A stretch of 64,000 nt of DNA. It comes from Ipomoea triloba. Its lineage: Eukaryota > Streptophyta > Magnoliopsida > Solanales > Convolvulaceae. The stretch spans positions 18,578,529-18,642,528 of the forward strand of contig NC_044920.1 of assembly GCF_003576645.1 (NCBI RefSeq). The letters run 5' to 3'. The notes beneath the pieces were generated by a model. The model was not told the origin of the DNA. It ran no database searches and was given only the letters and a program-made list of their open reading frames with translations. The position numbers were made by a program, and so were the translations under genes. Below are positions 44,581-55,966 of the stretch, piece after piece. How positions within the stretch are numbered: the first letter of the stretch is position 1; each line of letters begins with the position of its first letter.

Positions 44581-44796
44581 CCCATGAAGACTTGAAGACA
44601 AGCACCTCTCCACCTCACTCATTTTATAACGAATCTGAGCTATCATTTCAAAGAGAAAAATTGAGTGACTGCAAGAATTGAGCTTTACACGTGAGAAATC
44701 AAGTCTGAGAGAGAAGAAATATTTTCTTGTAAAATCCATATCTACTTTGTGTAGAAAAAGGGAGAGTAGCGAGTGAGACTTGTGAAATCCTAGTTG

Positions 44797-44985
44797 AGTA
44801 TAGCTTTGTGCGGCATACTCGGAATGAGTGTAGCTTTGTGCGAGACACTCAGAAGACTAAATGTAGCTAGGTGCAAAACACTTGGTTGGTGTAGGAGTGT
44901 AGCTGGGTGCGAGATGCTCGGGAGCGTGGCTTTGTGCGAGACGCTCAAGATTGAGTGTAGCTTTGTGCGAGACACTCGGAAGTGT
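44797..44985 (+). repeat. Minisatellite, about six units
   Basis: Units of about 25-38 bp built on GTGTAGCTTTGTGCGAGACACTCGG with variation (GGTGCGAGATGCTCGGG, TGCGAGACGCTCAAG). It lies inside the SIRE-type LTR remnant, about 220 bp after its TATA box. Confidence 0.85.
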
Positions 44986-45584
44986 TGGGTTGGCACTGCT
45001 CACTATTGTATCTGGGTGATTGAAGATAGTGAAAACCCTCCTTGGAGTGAAAGGATGAGAGTAGAGTAGGAGTATTACACCACCTCCGAACCACTATAAA
45101 TCTCTTTGTCTCTTTACTTTACTTGCATCATATTTATTCTTGCATGCATATTTCGTACTAACCTATCAACTAATTTATTCATCTGGGTCTTGCAATTCAT
45201 GCGTGTGCATGCATAGCATTTCATTGCATATTTTATTCTAAGTCTTCATATTCCTAGTGCATGTTCTGATCATTTCAATTTCCTTAAGCTTATTCACTAT
45301 TCCTGCACTATTCACTCACTATTCCTTACTATTCACTTACTATTCACATTTACTTTTTAGTAAGGAATTCCTCCTGATTCATATAAAGTCATTTACTCTT
45401 AACTCTTCATATCTGATTGATTTATTATAGCACTTTACGTACTATTATTCCGCTGCGAACTCTAAGTTGTTTATTTGCTTTATGCTTGCTACATAGAGTT
45501 GAAATTACCAAAGTGTTATAATTTTTGAAATTGTTGAAAAGTCTATTCACCCTCCTCTAGACTTTTCCCACCCAATCGAGACCA

Positions 45585-45597
<13 letters not shown>

Positions 45598-45616
<19 letters not shown>

Positions 45617-45789
45617 TTAAGGTATAAAAGTATAATTGCAAAATATTAGTATAATTATCTAATAATTATTATGGTAAGTAAAGAATTAATTGCACATGTA
45701 TTAGTATAATTGACTAATAATTATTATGTCAATTAAGCAAATAATTACACGAATATTTGTATAATTACAATTAAACATGGGTCATTGAA
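45598..45789. repeat. (AC)n and AT-rich repeat, left half
   Basis: (AC)n at about 45598-45617, then the left half of the dispersed repeat shared with 39420-39720. Confidence 0.6.
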
Positions 45790-46155
45790 TTTTTTTTTTG
45801 AAAGCCAACAAAAACGCATATATTAACTCATCAAAAGGTTCAAAAACAATGGAGGAGAATCTCTCCAAATAGAGCGAGTGGTAACAGCACCCTCGACCTT
45901 AGCTAAAGCATGGGCTACCCGATTGGCATCCCTGCTAACAAAACTAATAGAACAACCGGGAATAGATGAAATTAACTGTAAACAAGTCTGGACCACATAA
46001 CCAACATACGAACGAGCTATAACCTTGTGGTGAAGATTTAGAACAAGTTACTGACAATCTGAGAAGACAATGACATCTGAAAAATCGTGCTCCTTTAACC
46101 AAGATAACGCCTCTCGAACTGCTATGGCTTCTGCTAACATAGGATCCTGAGTCGT
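45790..46155 (-). mobile_element. 5'-truncated LINE with RNase H domain
   Basis: The minus strand reads AEAIAVREALSWLKEHDFSD and VIVFSDCQ, then SISFVSRDANRVAHALAKVE. This is the RNase H-like domain at the end of plant L1-type LINEs (AEA.A.REAL.W, ..DC, VSR.AN..AHALA). Poly-A follows (T run at 45790-45799). The likely target duplication GTCATTGAATTT/GTCGTTGGATTT and the uninterrupted site at about 39590 support an insertion. It has one stop and is only about 360 bp, so it is dead. Confidence 0.65.
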
Positions 46156-46655
46156 TGGATTTATTTTTATAATAATTACAATTAATTCATTCAGATATAG
46201 AGGAGAAGGAAAAAAGTAAAGGCGATATAGTGAAAAAAATATACTTACAATGTGTTTGATTCATGGAATAGGTCGAGAATGAAATACAATTCCCAGGAGT
46301 AGGCATATTCCATTGTTTGTTTTGTCCTTTTATTCCTGAGAATAACATTACTGGGAATGAGCTATTCCCTTTGTAGGGGGAATAGCAATTCCTAGGGAAC
46401 CTCCTGGTATTAGTTATTCCTAAGTATCTGGAATAGCTTTTATACTATAATACTGAAAATACCCTTTTGTAATATTTATTTATATAAACTTACAACTAGA
46501 TTCAAATTGTTTGCCCTTTATTAGAACTCATTATGTTTAGTGAATCAAAAGGTAGACAATAATTAAATTTCAGAACACATCTTTGATTTCATTTTATGAA
46601 TGACATGATAATCAAGGTGATCCAATTAAATTTAAATCACAGTTCAAGTAATTAT
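46156..46655. other. Repeat-derived intergenic DNA
   Basis: Holds the right half of the 39420-type repeat, a stretch with ATTCCTAGGGAA and many GGAATAG/CTATTCC words (about 46265-46440, probably a DNA transposon remnant), and a diverged copy of the 2755/11805 repeat start (46535-46650). Confidence 0.5.
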
Positions 46656-46735
46656 ATCAAACTTTATGGTCAAGCGGCATGAATTGACTCTCCCAAATGG
46701 GAGGTCATAAGTTCGGGTCTCAGTGGAGAAAGTAT
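46656..46735 (+). mobile_element. tRNA-derived SINE fragment
   Basis: TGGTCAAGCGGCATGAATTG (A box) and AAGTTCGGGTCTCAGTGGAG (B box), the 5' part of the SINE family, here on the plus strand. Confidence 0.55.
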
Positions 46736-46842
46736 ATATGGACATATAATTTAGCAATTTCAACATCGAATACAAGTAGATCTATTAATGAGTGCAACTT
46801 CATAAAAGAGATAGATCACAAGTTCAAACGTGCACCTATTGA

Positions 46843-47210
46843 ATAATGCGGAAGCGAATAAATTATAGAAGTTAAAGAATATAAAATGAAGAAAATTATA
46901 TAAATAGCTAACAAGGGAAAATATAAAATATATATATATATTTAATCTCTCAAAAGAGAGTTACACAAGGAATATATATATATATATATGCGTGAGGATA
47001 ATAAAAAGAGGAAGAAGGAATGAATTCAATATTGATGCATGAATGAGTGATTTATAAAGCAAATGAGGATGATATTTATACTAAGCAAATGAGAGAAAAA
47101 CACACTGAAAAAGGAGAACATGTGCTTATGTGCGACAGTTGGGCAGATCGTGGATGGAGTGTGGTGAGTGGTCTACATGAATGCATGAATTCAATTTGAG
47201 CCATAATCTC
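46843..47210 (-). repeat. 3' LTR of the minus-strand Tork-like copia (truncated)
   Basis: Matches the LTR at 57383-57813 from AATAATGCGGAAGCGAATAA to GAATTCAATTTGAGCCA, with substitutions and shorter TA runs. The outer ~17 bp and the inner TGTT are missing or changed. A purine-rich stretch next to it on the minus strand (CCAAGGTGGAG) is the likely polypurine tract. Confidence 0.75.
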
Positions 47211-47889
47211 CACCTTGGATCAAATTTATTGTAGAACAATTGGAACAGCCAACACAACTCAAACATTGTTTGAACTTAGAAAATCGGTAGAGGCTTGGTA
47301 AGCAGCCAACCACTTGGACGAGTTGGCACAGGAAATAGCCTTAGAATAACAGGATGGATCACCATCAAACTCCTGTGCAACTTAAAGTGCATAAGCAACC
47401 AAGTGGGTTTTATCATCACTAGTAGCATACCTAGCAGGTTTTTTAATTGTCCTCCTAGGCCGATCTTGAGCAATAGAATACTCTCATTGTGGCTTGACGA
47501 GAGGTGCGGTACTAGTAGATGTATCATCTTTAGTATTACCATCACTGGTAGTAATACTATCAGTAGGTCTGAACTCAAACTCCACATTCTCTCCAGTACT
47601 CTGCATATCACCTATACTGGGAACAACACAATCTTTTCCAGGAGAAAGTAGTGCATTTTCATCAAAAGTGATATCTCGACTTAGAATGATCTTGTGAGAA
47701 TCAGGAAAACATAGACGATACCCTTTTGACTCAGAAGCATAACCAAGGAAACTGCATTTGACAGCTCTAGGGTTTAATTTACCTGTATTGGAATGAGCAT
47801 ATGCAGGACATCCAAAAACTCTTACGACAGAGTAGTCAAGAGGATTACCTGACCAAACATTCTCTGGAATTTTGAAATCGAGAGATGAA
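47211..47889 (-). pseudogene. Tork-like copia pol, 3' part with RT deleted
   Basis: From right to left on the minus strand: IPENVWSGNPLDYSVVRVFG, CPAYAHSNTGKLNPRAVKCS and FLGYASESKGYRL (C-terminal integrase), a linker, RPRRTIKKPARYA, then a jump to SKWLLTKPLPIF and KHCLSCVGC, which is the far end of RNase H. The whole RT and most of RNase H are missing, so an internal deletion of over 1 kb has occurred. It is the downstream part of the element whose 5' half is at 54050-57382; the plus-strand copia separates the two. Confidence 0.75.
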
Positions 47890-48244
47890 TGTGGTGTAAC
47901 ATTTTTCCATTAAGGAAAAATAATTTTGGTGCAAGTTATGGCTTTCAATGACCATTATGTGGTGCCATAATTAGAGAATGTAACGGTTGTAACGGAAACC
48001 GTTACAAAGCCTATATTGATGGCATATGGGTTATATAAGCAAGGGTCCCCACTGCTCAGGTTACAGTCTTTTGACATTATTCATACACCATTTATATTGA
48101 ACCTGAGAGCAAGTGGGAGACATAGCACTACATCAACACTCAGAAAACTACTAAGGCAATCTACATCACCTACAGCAGAATCAAAGGCAATTTCAAAGAA
48201 CAACTATGGCCGGAGGTTAGTCATATGATTCAATTGATCTTACA
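47890..48244 (+). repeat. 5' LTR (355 bp) of the degenerate copia
   Basis: Starts TGTGGTGTAACATTTTTCC and ends GATCTTACA just before the PBS. It has a TATA box (TATATAAG, 48032-48039) and upstream GTAACGGTTGTAACGG and AACCGTTAC, i.e. several AACGG/CCGTT MYB-type words within 30 bp. No partner LTR was found in the window. Confidence 0.7.
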
Positions 48245-48246
48245 TT

Positions 48247-48258
48247 TGGTATCAGAGC
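48247..48258 (+). promoter_or_regulatory. Primer binding site of the degenerate copia
   Basis: TGGTATCAGAGC, initiator tRNA complement, two bases after the LTR. Confidence 0.9.
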
Positions 48259-48289
48259 CTGCAAATCTCTGCCTAGTTGTTTATATTGC

Positions 48290-48291
<2 letters not shown>

Positions 48292-48348
<57 letters not shown>
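48292..48348. repeat. (TA)n microsatellite
   Basis: In the leader of the degenerate copia, followed by a T run. Confidence 0.95.
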
Positions 48349-48351
<3 letters not shown>

Positions 48352-50439
48352 TTTTCAGAATAAGATATGTAATATGTTTTCTCGAAAATCTGTATGCCTG
48401 TATGAATGCATATGAGTGTGCCTATGTATTCTGTTTAGTAGATATTTTGAATAATATATACAAATTTTTGCATAAATATTTGTATATATGTTTGTGTTTT
48501 TCGAGCGACTTCGATCGGCGATCGTGAAGGATCGGATGGTCGCCAGTGCGTCTCCCATTTTCGGAGACTTTGGTCGCCATTGGGCGGCGACACAGCGAAC
48601 TTAAAAAAAAAACCTGGACTTCAGATTGGTTCGTCGATTTTCGAACTTCGATTTGACGATCAGGTCTGGAGACCATGATGGTGAACGGTGAGGCTAGCAG
48701 GTGTAGGCGACGGACACTGGAGGCGTTGAGGCGAGAATGCGTGGGCAGGCTGGGCTTCCCATTTTTTGCTCGCCGATGTCTCTCTCTCTCTCAGCCTACT
48801 AGTGCGGCTGGGAACGGCGGAGGAATGGCGGCGTTGGGTCTCGGGTGAGGGTGGCGAGCGGCGGTGCTCCAGGCGATCTCTCTCCCTCCGTCTTCTGGCG
48901 ATCTCTTTCCCTCTTCCGGCACTGGGTCTCCCTCTCTCCTTTTCTTGCGTTGATCTGTACCAGCTAGGTTTTGGTTTTATCTGAAGTAGCTGATAGGGAA
49001 TGTTGGGCCGGTTCTGTAGAATGGGCCTGTCCCATTCTATTTAAAAAATAGTTTTTGGGCATGTGCTTCTTTTTTATTAATTCTTTAGTTATTATATTTT
49101 TTGGGCCTGCAATTTACTTTGATCTATTTGTTTATATTATTTTTATTCAATATGCAATTTGTTTTGAAAATTATATAGTCTTTAAAATGAAATTTTCATT
49201 CACGTTGCAAATTGAATTTAAATTTTATTATTTAATATGTTCATGTATTAAATTGCGATATTGTTTGTGCAATTTGTTGTTTTTTGAGTACTACTGACTC
49301 TGTTACAATATCTTATCTATTCATAGCTATTTTTTCAACCTACTGAAGCATAAAGAGTCACATCGCCATCCACTGAGGCTCGAACCCACTCCCTTCCAAG
49401 TGGGAGTGTAAACCGGGTGCAATTTGTTGTTTAATATGGAGTTTATGTCTTTGTAATATGCGTATTATGTCCAATAAGCATAATATTTAGTCCTTTAATT
49501 ATGCAATTTATATTTATGCCTTAGAAAAGCATTTTTAGGAATTAGTGAAATTCCTTAGGATATTGGACTTTAGCATATTGCATAGTACATAAGGTTTAGT
49601 ACAACTAGATAGTGCCTCAAGATTAGCACATTAAGCGTATATAGTAGTGCATAAGGTTTAGAACAATTGCAGTAGTGCCTAAAGATTAGCACATTAAGTT
49701 CAAAAGTTCACCTATCCTTAAAGCCTTTTTCCAAACCGTGAACATCAAAGTTTTAAATAAAACCTTCAGAACAAGTATGCTATATTGTGAAATTGCATGA
49801 CCCGGGGAAAGTTTCTTGGGAAGAAAACTAGAAAAGTCAATGTGTTACTGGTTCCCTTGAAATCCTACTCTGTCTAAGGAGTTGGTTTTTAATGGGCCTT
49901 AGCCCAACCAACTTTCCTGGGAGTATACTTGGGAATTACATGTCATGTTAATTGTATAATCTGTTTTTCCTTTTCATAAAATCTATGCCGATGCGATAGT
50001 ACAATTTTTAGTTAATTAAGAAGTAGCCACAACATCCGTAATTTAATTAATATTGTACATTAAGTTTTTCCCAAATCTCATAAAGTTTAGGCATAAATTG
50101 TGATTAATTATACTTAATATAATGAAATTTAGCCCACATGCAATTTTGTTATATTTGAATGATTGATTATGTTAAAATACCAACCTATGACCATAATTTA
50201 GCACACATGCAATTATGTGTCGGCATATAGTTTTTGGTAGTTTTTAACATTGAGAATAGAAATTCAACCTTGTACCCATCTCATTTCTGTTCTAAAAAGT
50301 TTTTCAAGGTCCTTTTTGCGCAAAAATTTAGCCCATGGGAAATTTTTATGGCATTTGGATCTAGGACATGCATCATTTATATTGGTAATGTATGCAATTC
50401 AATTCTATTTATGCCTCAAAAAATTCTAATCCAAACCTT
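48349..50439 (+). other. Leader region of the degenerate copia
   Basis: About 2.1 kb between PBS and gag. A G/C-rich part (48490-48960, with CTCTCTCTCTC at 48780) is followed by AT-rich DNA containing a SINE. Open frames here have no recognisable protein. TTTTACCTTTATAG directly before the gag start resembles a splice acceptor. Confidence 0.5.
49283..49416 (-). mobile_element. tRNA-derived SINE with target duplication
   Basis: Flanked by a perfect 16-bp direct repeat GTGCAATTTGTTGTTT (49267-49282 and 49417-49432). On the minus strand: GGAGTGGGTTCGAGCCTCAG (B box), CTTCAGTAGGTTGAAAAAAT, CAGAGTCAGTAGTACTC, then a short A tail. The 5' tRNA-related part with the A box is largely missing. It is inserted in the copia leader, so it is younger than that element. 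Confidence 0.85.
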
Positions 50440-53400
50440 TTACCTTTATAGCATCTCAATCCGTTACTCACACAGATTTGAACATCGAAGTTCCAGAACT
50501 TAGGGGCGACAACTATAACATATGGAAAGAAAGGATTCTTCTCAATTTAGGGTGGAAAGACTTGGACTTCGCTATTCACAATGAGAAACCACCTGTCCCC
50601 ACTAAAGACAGTACCCAAGATGAAGTTGCGCTATATGAGCGATGGGATAGATCTAATCGGCTCAGCACAATGTACATCAAGGCAAAAATATCTAATGGGA
50701 TTCAGGGTTCTGTTAGTGAGAAGCAAAAGGATGTCCAAGCATTACTCAAGGCTAATAACGACTAGTCCGTCACTTCAGAAAATGCTTTAGTAAGCACCCT
50801 TATCATGAGATTCTTCTCTCTCCGTCTCACTTCCGTCAAAGGTGTGCGCGAGCACATAATGGAATTGCGTGACATTGTGGCTCACTTAAAACTCTTGGGG
50901 TAGATATGTTAGATGACTTTGTTGTGTACTATGCTTTGTACACCCTACCATCACCGTACATACCTTTTTAAAATCTCTTATAACACACATAAGGAAAAAT
51001 GGTCTATAAATGGTTTAATGACCATGTGTGTTCAAGAAGAAGGTAGATTGGTGATGGAAATGGGTGAAAGTGTCATGCTGGCTACGGCATGTGACAAGTC
51101 AAAACCTGGCAAATCTTGAGGTTCCACTTCTAAGGCTAAGGGGAAAGGAAACGTTCCACCTCAAGCTGATATAAAGAAGGTGCATAAGTGTTTCTTCTGT
51201 AAAAAGAAGGGACACATGAAGAAAGATTGCATCAAGTACAAAAAGTGGGTCGAGAAGAAAGGTAATCTATCCTCATTCGTTTGTTATGAATCTAATATGT
51301 CTGAAGTTAATGCTAATACTTGGTGGATTGATTCTGGTTCAACAATCCACATTGCAAACTCTTTACAGGGAATGCAAGATCTGAGGAAGCCAGTGGGAAA
51401 TGAACGAACCATCTTATCAGGAAACAATATGTGGTCACAAGTGGAAGCTATTGGAACATACAAACTTGTTTTAAGCAAGTGGTTTTGTTTTGTTTTTGAA
51501 AAAGACATTTTATGTACCAAATTTCTCCCGAAACTTAGTTTCAGTATCGAGACTTGTACCGATTGGTTTTTCCTTTACTTTCCAAGACAAAAGTTTTAAC
51601 ATTTTTAATAATTCATCTCGTGTTGGATATGGTACATTGTATGATGGTCTTTATCATTACAAAACAATGCCACTTATAGTTCATTGCATGTTCATTCCGG
51701 TTCCAAAAGATCAAGTGTTAGTGAGAACTACTCCATGTTTTGGCATCGGAGATTATGTCATAATTCCCTTGAACGTATAAAGATATTAGTAAATGATGGG
51801 GTACTTAGTACTATTGATTATACTGATTTCGAAACTTGTATAGACTACATTAAGGGAAAGCAGACAAACAAGTCTAAGAAAGGTGCCAAAAAGAGTTCAA
51901 GCATATTGGAAATCATACACACTGACATTTGTGTGTCCAAATATGGATATGCCAGGTCAGAAGTATTTCATCACTTTCATTGATGATTACTCGCGATTTA
52001 CTTATGTGTATTTGATTCATAATAAAAATGAAGTATTGGATGACTTCAAGTCTTTTAAGGCTGAAGTTGAGAACCAATGTGGGAAACAAATACAGATAGT
52101 AAGATCCGATAGGGGTGGTGAATACTATAGTAGGTATACTGAAAGTGGACAAGCACCTAGTCCATTTGCTAAGTTTCTTCAAGAACATGGGATTGTTGCC
52201 CAATACACCATGCCTGATTCACCGGACCAAAATGGTGTTGATGAAAGAAGAAACTGAACGCTTATTGACATGGTGCGGAGTATGCTTAGCAACTCAAAAC
52301 TTCCTAAGCTTTTGTGGACTGAAGCACTTAAGACGGCTACGTATATATTAAATCGTGTTCCAACCAAGGCTGTCCCAAAGACACCTTTTGAGTTATTTAA
52401 AGGTTGGAAACCGAGTTTGCAACATATGCATGTTTGGGGATGCATGTCTGAGGTAAGGATATATATGACGCACAGTCCTCGAAAGGATATAGATTTTACT
52501 GTCCATCTCATTCAACTAGGATCGTGGAATAAAGAAATGCTAAGTTTCTTGAAGATGACATGATTAGTGGGAGGGATAGGTTCAATGATTTGATTTCTAA
52601 TCATGATCATATTGAATCATATCTTTCTACGTCATTGTATAGGTTGTTAATAGATTCAAGCACCCCTCAAGATCAAACGGATATTGAACAACCTATTAAA
52701 GAAACTCCACGAAATGCTGATATTATTTCAACAGATCAACCAATTCAGGAAATTCCTGAAGCGGTAGTTGAACAACTAACTTCTCATGGAGATGGTAGTT
52801 CAACTTTGAGGCGATCTATTCGAGATAAAAGACCGGCAATTCCTAGTGATTATATAGTGTATCTGCAAGAGTCTGGTGTTGGAGCTGAAAATGATCCAGA
52901 AACGTTTTCACAAGCCATAAACTGTAAAAGAGTCAGATTTATGGTATAAAGCCATGAATGAAGAAATGAGTTCCATGCGGAGCAATGGGGTTTGAGACCT
53001 TGTTGAGTTACCTAATAGGGCTAAGGCCATTGGCTGTAAATGGGTCTATAAGACTAAAAAAGACTCATTAAGCAACATCGAGCGATACAAGGCTAGGATC
53101 GTTGGTAAAGAGTTTACTCAGAAAGAAGGAATCGACTACACGGAGACCTTTTCTCCTGTATCAAAGAAAGATTCACTTCGCATAATCTTAGCTTTGATTG
53201 CACATTTCAATCTTGAATTGCAACAAATGGATGTGAAAACAACATTCCTTAATGGTGATCTAGAAGAGGTGGTTTATATTAAACAACCTGAATGATTCTC
53301 TTCTAGTGCAGGTGATCATTTGGTTTGCAAGATCAAAAAAACTCCATTTATGGTTTAAAACAAGCTTCCCACCAATGGTATATCAAGTTTGACGGAGTCA

Positions 53401-54049
53401 TTTCATCATATGGTTTTGTTGAAAGTATCTTAGATCATTGCATATACCAGAAGACAAGTGTGAGTAAAATTTGTTTCCTTGTTTTATATGTGGATGATAT
53501 TTTGCTTGCAACAAATGATAAGGGGATGTTGCACAAGGTTAAACAATTCCTTTCTAAGAACTTTGATATGAAAGATATGGGTGAGACATCTCATGTCATT
53601 GGCATAAAGATCCATAGGGATAGATCCTAAGGCATCCTGGGCTATCACAGGAAACCTATATCAACAAAGTCTTAGAAAGATTTCAGATGAAGGACTGTTC
53701 AACGAGTCCAGCTCCTATCGTGAGAGGTGATAAATTCAGTTTGGACCAGTGTCTGTACTAGGTCGGACATCGCCTTTGCTGTTGGTATGCTGGGACGATA
53801 TCAAAGTAATCCGGGTTTAGACCACTAGAGAGCTGCAAAGAATGTTTTGAGGTATCTCAAGGGTACTAAGGATTATAAGCTTGTGTTCAGGAAAATGAAC
53901 ATTTTGGACGTTGTTGGGTACTCTGATGTGGACTTTGCCGATTGCGTTGATTCTCGGAAATCAACTTCAGAAAACATTTTCATTATGGCTGGTGGAGCTA
54001 TTTCATGGAAAAGTGTTAAACAAACTCTTATCACCAATTCAACCATGTG
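50440..54049 (+). pseudogene. Degenerate copia gag-pol
   Basis: Pieces in order, in changing frames with many stops: Gag (50478-50765: DLNIEVPELRGDNYNIWKER), zinc knuckle CFFCKKKGHMKKDC and protease WWIDSGSTIHIA (51180-51599), pre-integrase WHRRLCHNS (51684-), integrase IDDYSRFTYVY, RSDRGGEY and PDQNGVDERRN (51883-52257), RT beginning AIGCKWVYKTKK (about 53025) with LYVDDILLATND (53490), RNase H VGYSDVDFADCVDSRKSTSE (about 53910) cut at 54049. A short deletion lies near 53740. Not functional. Confidence 0.85.
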
Positions 54050-55717
54050 CCTGACAATTCCTTGTACTGCACAGAACTCATTGAAATCTGACTCACAGAA
54101 CTCCAAGCCATTGTTTGTCCTGAGCTTCTTAATCTTTTTCCCTGTCTAAGTCTCAACAAGTATTTTCCACTTTTTGAAAATAGAAAATGCTTGATTTTTA
54201 TGTTTAAAGAAATAGACCCAGACTTTACGAGAAAAGTCATCAATAATAGACATAAAATATCTACAGCCTCCCATGGACTAGACTTTAGTCGGTCCCCATA
54301 AATCATAATGTATATATTCCAATACATCTTTAGTACGGTGTGTAGCAGTAGAGAAACTAACCCTCTTTTGTTTCCCAAAAACACAATGCTCACAAAACTT
54401 TAATTTACCTGTACCTGGACCGCCAAGCAAGCCTTTCTTGCTCAGGATATGCATGTCTTTCTCACTCATATGCCCTAGACACATATGCCATAGTTGAGTG
54501 AGATTAGCATCAAACACCGATGAGGATATTGCAACTAAACATGTCATAGTACTGCCATGCAACACATACAAACATTCAGAACGAAAAGCTTTCATGAGAA
54601 CAAGAGAGCATTTTATAACCTTCATAACTCCACCTTCAGCTATGTACTTGCACCATAGAGATTCCAGGGTGCCTAATGATAGCAGATTGCGTTTCAAATT
54701 AGGAATATACCGAACATTGGTAAGAGTCCTGACAACGTTATCATGAGTTTTAATCTGCACACTTCCAATTCCACTAACCTTGCGTTGGGTATCAATATTA
54801 CCCATCAAGACAACTTCACCATCAACTGGTTCCAGAGAGACGAACCAATCTTTGTGAGGACACATGTGAAATGTACAACCAGAGTCTAGAATCCACTCAG
54901 TTTTGCTCCGTTTGTCACCTGAGCTAACAGATAACATAACATCGCCTTCTGAATCACTTTCAACAACACTTGCTTTAGCAAACTTCTTTTCTCTCTCTTG
55001 TTTATTCTTCAGCTTGAAGCATTCAGTCACTTCATAACCATTCTTCTTGCAGTACTTACAGGATTTGTTGGACTTATGTCCTTTGGACTTGGACCTAGAT
55101 TTTTTATTGCTACTCTCTGTTTCAAGTGAACGACCCCTAACAGTCAAGCCTTCACCTTTGTCCTCAGACTTAATTTCTAAGTCAAACTTTTCTTTGGACA
55201 ATAGGTTCGACTTAACACTGTCAAAAGTTAGAGTATCACTAGTATTACCATACAGCATAATTTCTTTGAAATGCTTGTATGATTTAGGGAGAGAAACAAG
55301 CAATAAAACAGCATGATCCTCATCTTCAATTATGACATCAATATTTTCCAAGTCCAATAAAATAGAATTGAATTTATCCAAGTGAAACTGAATTGAAGTA
55401 CCTTCTGTCATACGGATTGTGTACAGAGCCGCTCCTTCAGGCGCAGCGTGTTCACTAGAGATTTGTCCATGTAGAGCGAATCAAGCTACCACCTCACGAA
55501 GAACCGCCTTTGACAAGCACAATTGAATGGTTGAACGTGTCTTATCATCCAAATCTTCCCAATCTTCATCTGTCATTGAAGCCAGTTTCTTCTTCTTCCT
55601 AGCTAGCGCTTTCTTCAAACCGTTCTAGGTTAGAACGGCTTCCATCTGAACCTTCCAGATAGAAAAGCTAATTTTCCCATCGAACTTCACGATATCGAAC
55701 TTGGTAACAGTCGACAT
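54050..55717 (-). pseudogene. Tork-like copia gag to integrase, copy 1
   Basis: Minus strand. Gag starts at ATG 55717 (MSTVTKFDIVKFDGKISFS), with stops near 55625 and 55483. From 55411 it is open for 377 codons: Gag C-terminal half, zinc knuckle CKYCKKNGYEVTEC in which the usual His is Tyr, protease WILDSGCTFHMCPH, pre-integrase LWHMCLGHMSEKD with CEHCVFGK. Integrase follows to GIVRHM at 54050, where plus-strand copia sequence starts. An exact second copy of 54342-55965 is at 55967-57590. Features are of the Tork/Tnt1 lineage. Confidence 0.8.
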
Positions 55718-55762
55718 CTTCGGAAATAATTCTCAATTAAACCGCTCTGATACCACTTGTTA

Positions 55763-55885
55763 GGAATATAGCGGAATAATGCGGAAGCGAATAATAAAAA
55801 ATTGAGAATTATAGAAGTTAAAGAATAGGGAAATATAAAATGAAGAAAATTATATAAATGACAAATAAATGGCTAACAAGGGAAA

Positions 55886-55965
<80 letters not shown>
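55763..55965 (-). repeat. Partial 5' LTR of the Tork-like copia, contig end
   Basis: Same sequence as the start of the LTR at 57383 (TTGTTAGGAATATAGCGG), running into (TA)n and cut by the N at 55966. Confidence 0.8.
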
Positions 55966-55966
55966 N

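Larger units (their letters stand above)
44090..45597 (+). mobile_element. SIRE-type LTR remnant (second family)
   Basis: Ends AAAGTCTATTCACCCTCCTC...CGAGACCAACA, closely matching the LTR end of the 16-31 kb element (AAGTCTATTCACCCCCC...GGGACCAACA). It has a TATA box 1 kb upstream and an internal minisatellite. The middle and left parts are not alignable with the other LTR, so it is another family of the same lineage. The left boundary is uncertain and no target duplication could be defined, because (AC)n follows at 45598-45617. There is no internal region. Confidence 0.5.
47890..54049 (+). mobile_element. Degenerate plus-strand copia inside the minus-strand one
   Basis: 5' LTR 47890-48244, PBS 48247-48258, a long leader with (TA)n and a SINE, then gag and pol remnants to 54049, where RNase H is cut and minus-strand Tork-like sequence begins. 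No 3' LTR is present. About 75 integrase residues of the host copia are missing at the junction, so the arrangement is insertion plus deletion rather than clean nesting. Confidence 0.75.

Noticed and set aside
44790..45069. Cys/Ser-rich repeat protein frames on both strands
   Set aside because: They follow the minisatellite in an LTR remnant; unit length varies and breaks frame.
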